DNA from: Planomonospora parontospora
Lineage (GTDB): Bacteria > Actinomycetota > Actinomycetes > Streptosporangiales > Streptosporangiaceae
Length of the DNA stretch: 64,000 nt
Assembly (NCBI GenBank): GCA_014647935.1
Contig: BMQD01000016.1
Span: 124,001-188,000 of the forward strand
Direction: 5' to 3'
Position 1 is the stretch's first letter. Every line of letters begins with the position of its first letter. The notes under the pieces were generated by a model. The model was not told where the DNA came from. It did not search any database and saw nothing but the letters and a program-made list of their open reading frames with translations. Of this stretch, positions 28,627 to 36,254 are shown piece by piece. Position numbers and translations under genes: made by a program.

Positions 28627-29493
28627 ATGACCGTGGGATTCCTGCTCTGCTCCGATCCGCTCCGGCCCCGGCGGGCCGACCCGCACTTCGAGCGGGAGGC
28701 ACGGGCCGTGCGGGAGGCGGACGCTCCGCTGGCGCTGGTGGACCACGACGCGGTGGCGGCGGGCCGGGCCGGGGAGGCCGTGTCGCGGGTGCCCGTCGGG
28801 TTCGGACCGGTCTGGTACCGGGGCTGGATGCTGCGGGCCGAGCGGTACGCCGAACTGGAGGAGGCGCTGCTCGCGCGGGGCTGCCGGCTGCTCACCGGCG
28901 CCCGCGCCTACCGGTCGGGCCACGAGCTGCCCGGGTGGATCGGCTGCTTCGGGGGGCTGACGCCGGAGACCGTCGTGCTGCCGCTGGAGCCGGGCGGGGC
29001 GCCGCCGCCGGGCGAGCTCCTGACCCGGCTGACGGCGGGCCTCGGACCGGGCGGATTCGTGGTGAAGGACTACGTCAAGTCGCGCAAGCACGAGTGGCTG
29101 GAGGCGTGCTACGCCCCCGACCCGGCTGCGCTGGAGCGGGTGGCGGCCAGGTTCCTGGAGCTGCAGGGCGACGACCTGGCGGGCGGGCTGGTCGTGCGCC
29201 GGTTCGAGGAGTTCCAGGGTCCCCAGGTGCGCGTGTGGTGGCTCGACGGGGAGCCGGTGTTCGTCGGCCCCCATCCGGACGAGCCGGACGGTGCGGCGGC
29301 CGGGCCCGGCGACCTGGGTGCGGTGCGGGCGGCGGTCCGGGAGCTGGGGGTCCGGTTCGTCACGACCGACCTGGTACGGCGGGCCGACGGCGCCTGGCGA
29401 GTGATCGAGGTGGGTGACGGGCAGGTCAGCGACTGGCCCGCGGGCGCCGATCCGGCCGTGCTGGTCGCGGCGCTGCTCGGGGGAAGGCCCTGA
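28627..29493 (+). CDS. ATP-grasp domain protein (DUF4343-like)
   Basis: A 288-residue protein whose C-terminal half looks like an ATP-grasp ligase fold: FVVKDYVKSRKHEWLEACY contains the ATP-binding Lys, VVRRFEEFQG the adenine-loop region, and WRVIEVGDGQVSDWP the metal-binding acidic motif. The N-terminal half (FLLCSDPLRPRRADPHFEREARAV) resembles the DUF4343-type ATP-grasp proteins. The acceptor substrate is unknown. ATG at 28627 is chosen over 28591 because homologous proteins start with a short strand; no Shine-Dalgarno is visible. The promoter region is unusually AT-rich, hinting at special regulation or transfer. A methyltransferase follows by 48 bases. Confidence 0.82.
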   Translation: MTVGFLLCSDPLRPRRADPHFEREARAVREADAPLALVDHDAVAAGRAGEAVSRVPVGFGPVWYRGWMLRAERYAELEEALLARGCRLLTGARAYRSGHELPGWIGCFGGLTPETVVLPLEPGGAPPPGELLTRLTAGLGPGGFVVKDYVKSRKHEWLEACYAPDPAALERVAARFLELQGDDLAGGLVVRRFEEFQGPQVRVWWLDGEPVFVGPHPDEPDGAAAGPGDLGAVRAAVRELGVRFVTTDLVRRADGAWRVIEVGDGQVSDWPAGADPAVLVAALLGGRP

Positions 29494-29541
29494 GGGGCGA
29501 CGCCGAGGAGAGAACTCGGGGCACGGGCGAAGGGACTGAAG

Positions 29542-30312
29542 GTGACACCGGAGGAGCGACCGGAGGTGCCCGGCGCACGGCTGTACGACGCGATCGGCGG
29601 CGCCTACACCGCGACACGGCGTACCGAGCCGCGGATCGCCGCGCAGATCTGGGACGCGCTCGGGGACGCGCGGACGGTGCTGAACGTCGGGGCCGGTACC
29701 GGCTCCTACGAGCCTGCCGATCGCGACGTGACCGCGGTGGAGCCGTCGGCGGTCATGCGGGGGCAGCGGCCCGCCGGCTCGGCGCCGTGCGTGGCCGCCG
29801 CAGCGGAGAGCCTGCCGTTCGGGGACCGGTGCTTCGACGCGGCGATGGCGGTCTCCACCGTCCACCACTGGAGGGACCCGATGGCGGGGCTGCGTGAGAT
29901 GCGGCGCGTGGCCCGCCGCGTGGTGGTGCTCACGTTCGACACCGACGAGCCCGGCTGGCAGGACCGCTTCTGGCTCACCCGCGACTACCTGCCCGAGTTC
30001 GCCACCGTCCTCGCGGGATTTCCCCCGCTCGCCGCGATGGCCGGCGCGATCGACGCCCGCGTCGAACCGGTGCCCGTCCCGTGGGACTGCGCCGACGGCC
30101 TGTTCGAGGCGTACTGGCGCCGACCGGCGGCGTATCTGGAGGATCACGTGCGCCGTGCGATGTCGGTGTGGGCAAAGGTCGGGCCGGAGGCCGAACGGCG
30201 GGCGGTGCGGAACCTCGGCGACGACCTCGGCTCCGGCCGGTGGGCCGAGCGCAACGGCGACCTCGCCGCCCTCGACGCGGCGGATCTCGGCCTCCGGCTG
30301 CTCATGGCGTGA
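29542..30312 (+). CDS. Class I SAM-dependent methyltransferase
   Basis: A 256-residue methyltransferase with motif I VLNVGAGTGSYEPADRDVTAVEPS, then AAAESLPFGDRCFDAAMAVSTVHHWRDP and LREMRRVARRVVVLTFD, typical of Methyltransf_11 enzymes. The substrate is unknown. The GTG start follows a GAAGGGACTGAAG stretch. It probably shares a transcript with the ATP-grasp gene 48 bases upstream; such pairs can modify peptides or metabolites, but no precursor gene is seen. Its 3' end is inside a 34-base tandem duplication, which starts eight codons before the stop, and overlaps the converging histidine kinase gene by 11 bases. Confidence 0.88.
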   Translation: MTPEERPEVPGARLYDAIGGAYTATRRTEPRIAAQIWDALGDARTVLNVGAGTGSYEPADRDVTAVEPSAVMRGQRPAGSAPCVAAAAESLPFGDRCFDAAMAVSTVHHWRDPMAGLREMRRVARRVVVLTFDTDEPGWQDRFWLTRDYLPEFATVLAGFPPLAAMAGAIDARVEPVPVPWDCADGLFEAYWRRPAAYLEDHVRRAMSVWAKVGPEAERRAVRNLGDDLGSGRWAERNGDLAALDAADLGLRLLMA

Positions 30313-30349
30313 AGCGGGTCTCGGCCTCCGGCTGCTCATGGCGTGAAGC
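30285..30349. repeat. 34-base tandem duplication at convergent gene ends
   Basis: A 31-base stretch starting TCTCGGCCTCCGG at 30285 is repeated without change at 30319-30349, period 34. It spans the methyltransferase stop and the end of the histidine kinase gene. Because 34 is not a multiple of 3, the kinase is read through the two copies in different frames. Confidence 0.9.
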
Positions 30350-31921
30350 CGCCGCCGGCGCGGGGTCCTGGACGGCCAGGGGCAGGGTGACCACGAAGCA
30401 GGCGCCGGGGCCGCTGCCGGGGTCGTACCAGGCCCGGCCGCCGTGCGCCTCGGCGAGGGAGGCCACGATCGACAGCCCCAGGCCCGTGCCGGCGATGCCG
30501 CGGGTGCGCTGGTCGTCGGCCCGGCTGAAGCGTTCGAACAGCCGGGGGACGAACCTCTCCGGCACGCCCGTGCCGTGGTCGCGGACACGGATGTCCACCG
30601 TTCCGGAGCCGAAGCGCGCCTGCAGGAGCACCGGCGGCGCGCCGTACTTGAGCGCGTTGCGCACGTAGTTGCCGATGATCTGCTGCAGGCGGAGCGGGTC
30701 GGCGAGCACCGGCGGCCCGGCCGGGCAGTCGACGGTGATCGACGCCTCCGGGAACAGGGCGGCGCACTCGGCCATGGCCTGGCGCAGGTCCACCGGTTGC
30801 GGCTCGACCCGCAGCCCGCCCGCCTCGAGGCTCGGCACGGTCAGCAGGTCCTCGGTGAGCATGGTCAGCCGGGTCAGCAGGGTCTGCGAGCGCGCGATCA
30901 TCTGGCCGGTGCGTTCGGGGCCCAGTCCGGGATGGTCCTCGATGATCTCCAGGAAGCCGCGCACCGCGGTCAGCGGGGAGCGCAGCTCGTGGGAGACCAC
31001 CGCGACGAGGTGGTCGCGCAGCGCGTTGGCCTGCCGCAGCTGCGCGTTGCGCGCGGCCAGCTCGTCGGCGTGCCGCCGCACCCGCCGGTACAGGGCGGTG
31101 ACCTGGTGCATCAGCGCGGCGAACACCACCAGGGCGGCGATCAGGGCCAGCAGCCGGGCGCCGTACCAACCGAAGGTGAAGCGCGCCCCGGCGAACAGGG
31201 TCAGCAGCACGTCCCCGCAGGAGGCGATCACCGCGATCACCGCCCAGGCCTCCAGGCCGCGTACGGCGCTCCGGAAACGGCTGACCGCCAGCAGCAGGCC
31301 GACCGCGTTCGCCGCGATGATGGCCGCTCCGAACCGCTCGGTCAGCACGCGGTAGTCCCCGTTGACCATGATCACGGGAACGTGCTCGGCCTGGGCCGTC
31401 ACCAGCCAGGCGACCACGGCGGCCCCGGCCGCCATGGATCCGGACGCGAGCGCGACCAGCGGCCACCGGCGCCCGGCAGGGGCCGGGGCGGCCTCCAGCC
31501 GGCGCGGCCACGGCCCCAGCGCCAGTCCGATCAGCAGGGGGAAGCCGGTGTGCCAGGCGGTCCACAGCCACGGCGCGCTGCTCGGCGTCGCGCCCAGCAG
31601 TCCCTGGGGCGCGAACAGGCCGGAGAACACCAGTGCGTGCGGCACGATGACGGCGGCCGACCACAGGTAGGCGCACGACAGGGCCAGCAGCCGGCGGTCG
31701 CCGCCCGCCAGGAACTGGGTGATCAGCAGGAACGCGGTGAGCAGGTCGCTTCCCCACACCAGTGCGAGGAAGGCCGGAAGGAACGCCGGAACCTGGCCGA
31801 GCATGCGGTCGGCGCCCAGGAAGATCAATGCTGTGATCACCGGGACGATCACGGCCGCGAGCAGGGGCGCGCGGCCCACCCGCGCGGTCGGGGCATCGTC
31901 CATCACGGAACTGAGGGTCAC
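30302..31921 (-). CDS. MASE4-domain sensor histidine kinase
   Basis: A 539-residue membrane sensor kinase. Residues about 15-260 form a MASE4-type block of some seven membrane helices; a short coiled coil leads into HisKA with the phospho-acceptor H in VVSHELRSPLTAVRGFLEII, followed by the HATPase domain with N-box IIGNYVRNALKYG, DHGTGVP and GTGLGLSI. It should autophosphorylate and pass phosphate to a response regulator, none of which is adjacent. GTG at 31921 is the frame start; ATG at 31903 is an alternative. The last 16 or so residues arise from the 34-base duplication and are probably recent. An ECF sigma gene lies 141 bases upstream in the same direction. Confidence 0.92.
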   Translation of the reverse strand: MTLSSVMDDAPTARVGRAPLLAAVIVPVITALIFLGADRMLGQVPAFLPAFLALVWGSDLLTAFLLITQFLAGGDRRLLALSCAYLWSAAVIVPHALVFSGLFAPQGLLGATPSSAPWLWTAWHTGFPLLIGLALGPWPRRLEAAPAPAGRRWPLVALASGSMAAGAAVVAWLVTAQAEHVPVIMVNGDYRVLTERFGAAIIAANAVGLLLAVSRFRSAVRGLEAWAVIAVIASCGDVLLTLFAGARFTFGWYGARLLALIAALVVFAALMHQVTALYRRVRRHADELAARNAQLRQANALRDHLVAVVSHELRSPLTAVRGFLEIIEDHPGLGPERTGQMIARSQTLLTRLTMLTEDLLTVPSLEAGGLRVEPQPVDLRQAMAECAALFPEASITVDCPAGPPVLADPLRLQQIIGNYVRNALKYGAPPVLLQARFGSGTVDIRVRDHGTGVPERFVPRLFERFSRADDQRTRGIAGTGLGLSIVASLAEAHGGRAWYDPGSGPGACFVVTLPLAVQDPAPAAASRHEQPEAETRFTP

Positions 31922-32062
31922 CGTGTCCGCATCGGCGGTCTACGGCGGAACCTGAGGGTGACGGAGGACACACGGCACCGGGCCCGGGCGGGCCGTACGG
32001 CGGTGCCCCGTGGAGATGCGCTCCGCAGGAGCACCGCCGACCGCGGCGCGGGACGGGACGCC

Positions 32063-32647
32063 TCACTCGGTGCCGAGCGGCCGGGCGGCGGCCCGGGGTC
32101 CGCCGACGTGGTGCAGGAGACCGGCGATCCGGCGCAGCGCGCGAGCGGTGCGGCTCTTGACCGTGCCCAGCGGCAGGCCCAGTTCCAGAGCGATCTCCGC
32201 CTGCGTCATGCCGTCGTAGTAGGCCATGCGCAGGACCCCGCGTTCGTCCGGGTGGAGCAGGGTGAGGGCCCGCCGCACCTGGAGGCCGAGCCACTCCCGC
32301 TCCAGGCAGGGCGGCTCGGCGGCCAGGTGCGCGGCCTCGTCGAGGGCGACCTGCCCGCCGGCGGCCCGGCGCGCGTCCCGGTGGACGTCGCGGGCGGTAC
32401 GGCGGACGATCGCGTACAGCCAGGGCAGCGGCTCGCGCTCCTCGTCGAACCCCGGAGCCGCCCGCCAGGCCCGGACGAGCGCCCGCTGGACCGCCTCGGC
32501 GGCCAGGTCCGGGTCGCCGAGCAGGCGCAGGGCGGTGGCGTGCAGCCGTGCCGAGTGCACGGTGTACAGCTCCGCCAGCGCGGTCTCGTCCCCCGCGCGG
32601 AAACGCCGGGCGAGCGCCCGGCCGGTCTCGTCCATGGTCGACGCCAT
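32063..32647 (-). CDS. ECF-type RNA polymerase sigma factor
   Basis: A sigma factor of about 194 residues containing only region 2 (LYTVHSARLHATALRLLGDPDLAAEAVQRALVRAWRA) and region 4 (LTLLHPDERGVLRMAYYDGMTQAEIALELGLPLGTVKSRTARALRRI), as in SigK/SigW-like ECF factors. No anti-sigma gene is adjacent. The start is uncertain: the frame is open from 32767 and has ATG codons at 32668, 32647 and 32635; the last two best fit the family's N-terminus. It is divergent from a secreted protein whose upstream region has an ECF-like promoter, so that protein may be a target. Confidence 0.88.
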   Translation of the reverse strand: MASTMDETGRALARRFRAGDETALAELYTVHSARLHATALRLLGDPDLAAEAVQRALVRAWRAAPGFDEEREPLPWLYAIVRRTARDVHRDARRAAGGQVALDEAAHLAAEPPCLEREWLGLQVRRALTLLHPDERGVLRMAYYDGMTQAEIALELGLPLGTVKSRTARALRRIAGLLHHVGGPRAAARPLGTE

Positions 32648-32714
32648 CCCTCCATCGGCTTCGCCCATGGTGGGACATGAGTCATCCTCGCTTCCGCGTC
32701 CTTCTGCACAGTGC

Positions 32715-32742
32715 GGAACCGCCCGCCGGTCCGGCGCGGTAC
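32715..32742 (+). promoter_or_regulatory. ECF-like promoter GGAAC-N17-CGGTAC
   Basis: GGAAC (32715-32719) and CGGTAC (32737-32742) are spaced 17 bases apart, 48 bases before the ATG of the secreted protein. GGAAC-type -35 boxes are the hallmark of ECF sigma promoters; the divergent sigma factor is the natural candidate. Confidence 0.4.
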
Positions 32743-32790
32743 TGCAGGGCGTCAACGGCACGAACAAGAGAGCAAGAGAAGGAAGAGACC

Positions 32791-33579
32791 ATGGGACTCA
32801 GGAAGACCTCCCTGCGAGCCGCCGCGCTGACGGGGCTGTCGGCCCTCGCGATCGCGGGCCTGCCGAACACCGGCCAGGCCCAGGCCGCCGCCGGGGGGAC
32901 CGTCTCGCTGCAGGGGACGAAGCTCGTCTACGTCGCGGCCCCGGGCGCGAGCAGCAGCGCCGGCATCAGCCTCTTCAACGGCGAGATCGCCGTCTTCGAC
33001 ACCGCGCCGCTCGCGAGCGGGCCCGGCTGCCGTCAGCTCACCCCCAGGGCGGTGGCCTGCGGGACCGCCGTCACGGAGTTCACCGCGACGATGGGGGATC
33101 TGAACGACAGCCTCAGCGTCGGCGCCCCGATCAACGGCACCGTCGACGGAGGGGACGGCCAGGACGGCTTCCTGGCCGGCACGAAGTCGGCGAGGCCCCG
33201 GTCGATCACCTTCATCGGCGGCACCGGGACGGACACCGTCTCCTACCGGGGCAGCGACCTGTCGGTGCGGGTCAGCCTGGACAACAACGCCGACGACGGC
33301 CGCAACATCGACTCCGACGACATCCGCAGCGACGTGGAGAACATCGTGGGCACCCCGCACGGCGGTGACATCCTGGTCGGCAACTCGGGCAGGAACACGA
33401 TCGACGGCGTCTCGGGTCCCGGCGACCAGCTGTACGGCGAGGGCGGTCCCGACCGGCTCCTCGCCAAGGACCTGGACAGGGAGACCGCGCTGGACTGCGG
33501 CGGGGGCGGCGGCGACGAGGTCGTCATGGACGAGATCGACCCCGCCCCGGTCGGCTGCGAGATCGTCCGGAAGCTCTGA
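32791..33579 (+). CDS. Secreted protein with RTX-like (hemolysin-type) repeats
   Basis: A 262-residue exported protein. Residues 1-33 are a signal peptide (LRAAALTGLSALAIAGLPNTGQAQA). The mature part carries degenerate Gly/Asp-rich calcium-binding repeats (GGDGQDGFLAG, GGTGTDTVSYRGSDLSV, GGDILVGNSGRNTIDG, GPGDQLYGEGGPDRLLA), the signature of RTX beta-rolls, and a conserved pair of cysteines near the end (ALDCGGGGGDEV and VGCEIV). ATG at 32791 follows AAGGAAGAG. No enzyme domain is recognised, so it may be an adhesin or surface protein. It is divergent from the ECF sigma gene. Confidence 0.85.
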   Translation: MGLRKTSLRAAALTGLSALAIAGLPNTGQAQAAAGGTVSLQGTKLVYVAAPGASSSAGISLFNGEIAVFDTAPLASGPGCRQLTPRAVACGTAVTEFTATMGDLNDSLSVGAPINGTVDGGDGQDGFLAGTKSARPRSITFIGGTGTDTVSYRGSDLSVRVSLDNNADDGRNIDSDDIRSDVENIVGTPHGGDILVGNSGRNTIDGVSGPGDQLYGEGGPDRLLAKDLDRETALDCGGGGGDEVVMDEIDPAPVGCEIVRKL

Positions 33580-33727
33580 TCCGTGCCCCGTGCGCAGGCA
33601 TCGGGTCCGGCCGGGGAGGGGGCGCGGCCCGCACCTCGCCCGGAGGCGGAGTGGCCCGGGCCCCGCCGGCCGGGCCCCGCTGGGGGAGTGGCCCACGGCT
33701 CGGGCAGGGGCGCCGCGGGGGCGCGGC

Positions 33728-34351
33728 TCAGCCGCCGCCGAGGATCTTCTCCAGCCGCTCGCTCTCGGCCTGCCGGGAGGTTCCGACGGTCTCGGCGAGC
33801 CGGCGGGCCGCGGGGTTGAGGCCCTCCGCCCGTTCGGCGGCGGCCATCTCGACCGCGCCCCGGTGCTGGCCGATCATCAGCTCGGCGAACCTCCGGTCGA
33901 ACTCCGCCCCCTCGGCCCGCCGCAGTCCGGCCATCTCGGCCCCGGTCGCCAGGCCGGGTACGTCCTGCCCGGGACCCTCCCCGGAGGCGGCCTTGCCCCA
34001 GGCCGCCAGCCAGCCGGTCATGGCGGCGATCTCCGAGCTCCGGACGCGGGCGGCCTCCGCCGCGAGCTCCGCGAGCCCCGGGTCGGAGGCACGGGCCGCG
34101 GCGAGCCGGGCCATCTCCACGGCCTGCTCGTCGAGCGGGATCATCATCCGGGCGAATGCCACGTCGGCGTCGTTGAAGTCGGTCGTCGGCTGAACGCTCG
34201 GGGCGGGCGCGGGAGCGCTCGTCCCGGCGCCGGGGGTCGCCTCCGGGGCGTCGCCGCCGCAGGCGGCGAGCAGGGCCAGGGCGCAGACTCCCGCCGCCGC
34301 GGACAGGGAGGCCGGCGGAAGCCCGCGGGCGGTGGATCGGCCGGTGAACAT
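33728..34351 (-). CDS. DUF305-family lipoprotein with altered metal-site motifs
   Basis: A 207-residue lipoprotein: the signal ends in the lipobox LLAACGG, anchoring it to the outer face of the membrane. Two DUF305 repeats follow (DADVAFARMMIPLDEQAVEMARLA and FDRRFAELMIGQHRGAVEMAAAE). DUF305 proteins usually carry MIPHH and MIxHH histidine pairs thought to bind metal; here the first pair reads LD and the second QH, so metal binding is probably weakened. ATG at 34351 has GGAGGAGG upstream. It lies behind the sirtuin gene on the same strand, separated by a repeat-bearing gap. Confidence 0.9.
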   Translation of the reverse strand: MFTGRSTARGLPPASLSAAAGVCALALLAACGGDAPEATPGAGTSAPAPAPSVQPTTDFNDADVAFARMMIPLDEQAVEMARLAAARASDPGLAELAAEAARVRSSEIAAMTGWLAAWGKAASGEGPGQDVPGLATGAEMAGLRRAEGAEFDRRFAELMIGQHRGAVEMAAAERAEGLNPAARRLAETVGTSRQAESERLEKILGGG

Positions 34352-34678
34352 GTCGGTCGGCCTCCTCCCCGGTTCGTCGCGCATGGCGGCCGGCCGTTCG
34401 CGGACGGTCCCGGCGGGGGGTGGAGCCGGTATCCGCCCGGTCCATGGCCTGCCCTGCCATTCTACGATCGGCGGCCGGACGGACCCCGGCGCGGTCGGGC
34501 GCCCGGAGAGCCGCCGGGCCGGACACGGCGTGCCGGCGTCACCGGCCCGGGGCCGCGGCGCGGGTCCGCGGACGCCGCCGGATCGGGCCGAGTGCCATGG
34601 TTCGGGCCCGCCGATGTCACCGGATCGGGCCGAGTGCCATGGTTCGGGCCCGCCGATGTCACCGGATCGGGCCGGGCG
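34352..34678. other. Intergenic gap with tandem repeat
   Basis: No gene is supported in this 327-base gap between the sirtuin and DUF305 genes. Its right half is the 42-base tandem repeat; the left half is GC-rich with no clear promoter. Confidence 0.5.
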
Positions 34679-34692
34679 TCACGGTTCGGGGT
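34579..34692. repeat. 42-base tandem repeat, two exact copies plus a degenerate third
   Basis: Copies at 34579-34620 and 34621-34662 are identical (starting CGGATCGGGCCGAGTGCCAT); a third from 34663 decays and runs over the sirtuin stop codon. Each copy holds GGCCCG and, across the junction, CGGGCC, so the array can form a series of GC hairpins. Confidence 0.9.
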
Positions 34693-35590
34693 CGAGCTCC
34701 GACAGGAGCGCGGTGAGGGCCGGACCGAGCGGGGCGTCGAAGCGCAGGAGCGCGTCGGCGTCGCCCCGGGTCGGCCCCCGGTTGACGATCACGACGGGTA
34801 CGGCGTGCTCGGCGGCGCGGCGGACGAACCGGTAGCCGGACATCACCGTCAGCGAGGACCCGAGGACCAGCAGGAGGCCGGCCCGCTCGGTCAGCGCGTA
34901 GCACTCCTGGACCCGGGCACGCGGCACGTTCTCCCCGAAGAAGATCACATCGGGCTTGAGCAGGCCGCCGCAGCCGAGGCAGTCCACGACCCGGAAGGAG
35001 TCGACCCGGTCGTCGGCGAGGACGGCGTCGCCGTCGGGGTTGACCGCCTCGGCCCGGGCGTCCCAGCCCGGATTGGCCGCGTGCAGGCGCCGGTCGAGCA
35101 GCTCGCGGGGGGTGCGCTCGCCGCAGGACAGGCAGCGGACGCGGTCGAGGCCGCCGTGCAGCTCGATCACGTCCCGGGCGCCGGCGGCCTGGTGCAGGCC
35201 GTCGACGTTCTGGGTGATGACCCCGGCGACCAGCCCGCGGCGCTGCAGCTCGGCGACCGCGCGGTGACCGGCGTTGGGGGCGGCGCGGGCGATGTGCCGC
35301 CAGCCCAGGTGGCTGCGCGCCCAGTAGCGCCTGCGGGCCGCCGCGCTGCCGGTGAACGCCTGGTAGGTCATCGGCTCGGCCCGCCGCACGCGGCCGGTCT
35401 CCCCCCGGTAGTCCGGGATGCCGGACTCGGTCGACAGCCCGGCCCCGCTCAGGACCACGACCTCGCCGTCCGAGACGAGATCGGCCAGCATCCGGAACCG
35501 GCGGCCGGGGTCCGCGCCCGGCCGGCCGGGCGGCGCGCCGGGCACACCGCCGAGCACGCTGCCGGAACCCTCGCCTGCCACCCGAGCCAC
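34679..35590 (-). CDS. Sirtuin-type NAD-dependent protein deacylase
   Basis: A deacylase of about 303 residues removing acyl groups from lysines using NAD. The signatures are GEVVVLSGAGLSTESGIPDYRG (NAD binding), VITQNVDGLHQAAGARDVIELHG (catalytic His in ELHG) and PDVIFFGENVPR. Two CxxC pairs (CLSCGE and CLGCGG) bind the structural zinc. GTG at 35590 is a best guess; other GTGs follow, and an ATG at 35491 starts right before the NAD motif. The frame is open far upstream as a shadow of the NUDIX gene. The 3' end is touched by the third copy of the 42-base repeat. Confidence 0.9.
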   Translation of the reverse strand: MARVAGEGSGSVLGGVPGAPPGRPGADPGRRFRMLADLVSDGEVVVLSGAGLSTESGIPDYRGETGRVRRAEPMTYQAFTGSAAARRRYWARSHLGWRHIARAAPNAGHRAVAELQRRGLVAGVITQNVDGLHQAAGARDVIELHGGLDRVRCLSCGERTPRELLDRRLHAANPGWDARAEAVNPDGDAVLADDRVDSFRVVDCLGCGGLLKPDVIFFGENVPRARVQECYALTERAGLLLVLGSSLTVMSGYRFVRRAAEHAVPVVIVNRGPTRGDADALLRFDAPLGPALTALLSELDPEP

Positions 35591-35680
35591 CTGTCCATGA
35601 TGCCCGATGTCCGCATCCGGTCGAGCCGCACTTCGGGACTGGCCGTGCCCGCGGGGCCCGTCGCGAAGTACGATCGACCA

Positions 35681-36217
35681 ATGACCGAAATGACCGAAAC
35701 CGCGTCCGGTTGGCTCTCTCCCGACGAGCTGGAGGCGGCACGCGCGCGGATGCCGATCCTCTACGTCGACGCCGTACCGGTGCGGGTCGACGATACGGGG
35801 ACGGTCACGCACGTCGGGCTGCTGCTGCGCATCGGATCGGACGGGACGGTCAGCCGCGCCCTGGTGTCCGGACGCGTGCTCCACCACGAGCGCGTCCGCG
35901 ACGCGCTCCTGCGCCACCTGGAGAAGGACCTCGGCCCGGTGGCGCTGCCCCGCGTCCCGGCCTCCCCGCAGCCGTTCACCATCGCCGAGTACTTCCCGAC
36001 GCCGGGCGTCACGCCGTACCACGATCCCCGGCAGCACGCGGTCTCCCTGGCCTACGTCGTCCCGGTCGCCGGGGACTGCAGCCCCCGGCAGGACGCCCTC
36101 GACTTCGCCTGGTTCACGCCGCAGGAGGCCTCGTCGCCGTCGGTGCTGCAGGAGATGTCCGGCGGGCAGGACGTCCTGCTGAAGCAGGCCCTGGCCCACG
36201 TCGGCCGCCTCCCCTGA
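35681..36217 (+). CDS. NUDIX-fold hydrolase (DUF4916-like)
   Basis: A 178-residue protein with WLSPDELEAARARMPILYVDAVPVRVDDTGTVTHVGLLLRIG at the start and LAYVVPVAGDCSPRQDALDFAWFTPQEA near the end, as in actinobacterial NUDIX hydrolases of the DUF4916 type. The classical Nudix box is not obvious in the middle (DALLRHLEKDLG), so activity on nucleoside diphosphates is uncertain. ATG at 35681 is 6 bases behind TACGAT, consistent with a leaderless transcript. The next gene starts 37 bases after its stop on the same strand. Confidence 0.8.
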   Translation: MTEMTETASGWLSPDELEAARARMPILYVDAVPVRVDDTGTVTHVGLLLRIGSDGTVSRALVSGRVLHHERVRDALLRHLEKDLGPVALPRVPASPQPFTIAEYFPTPGVTPYHDPRQHAVSLAYVVPVAGDCSPRQDALDFAWFTPQEASSPSVLQEMSGGQDVLLKQALAHVGRLP

Positions 36218-36254
36218 CGTCCCCGCCGCGCCGGTACGGCTAGCCTGGGGCGCG

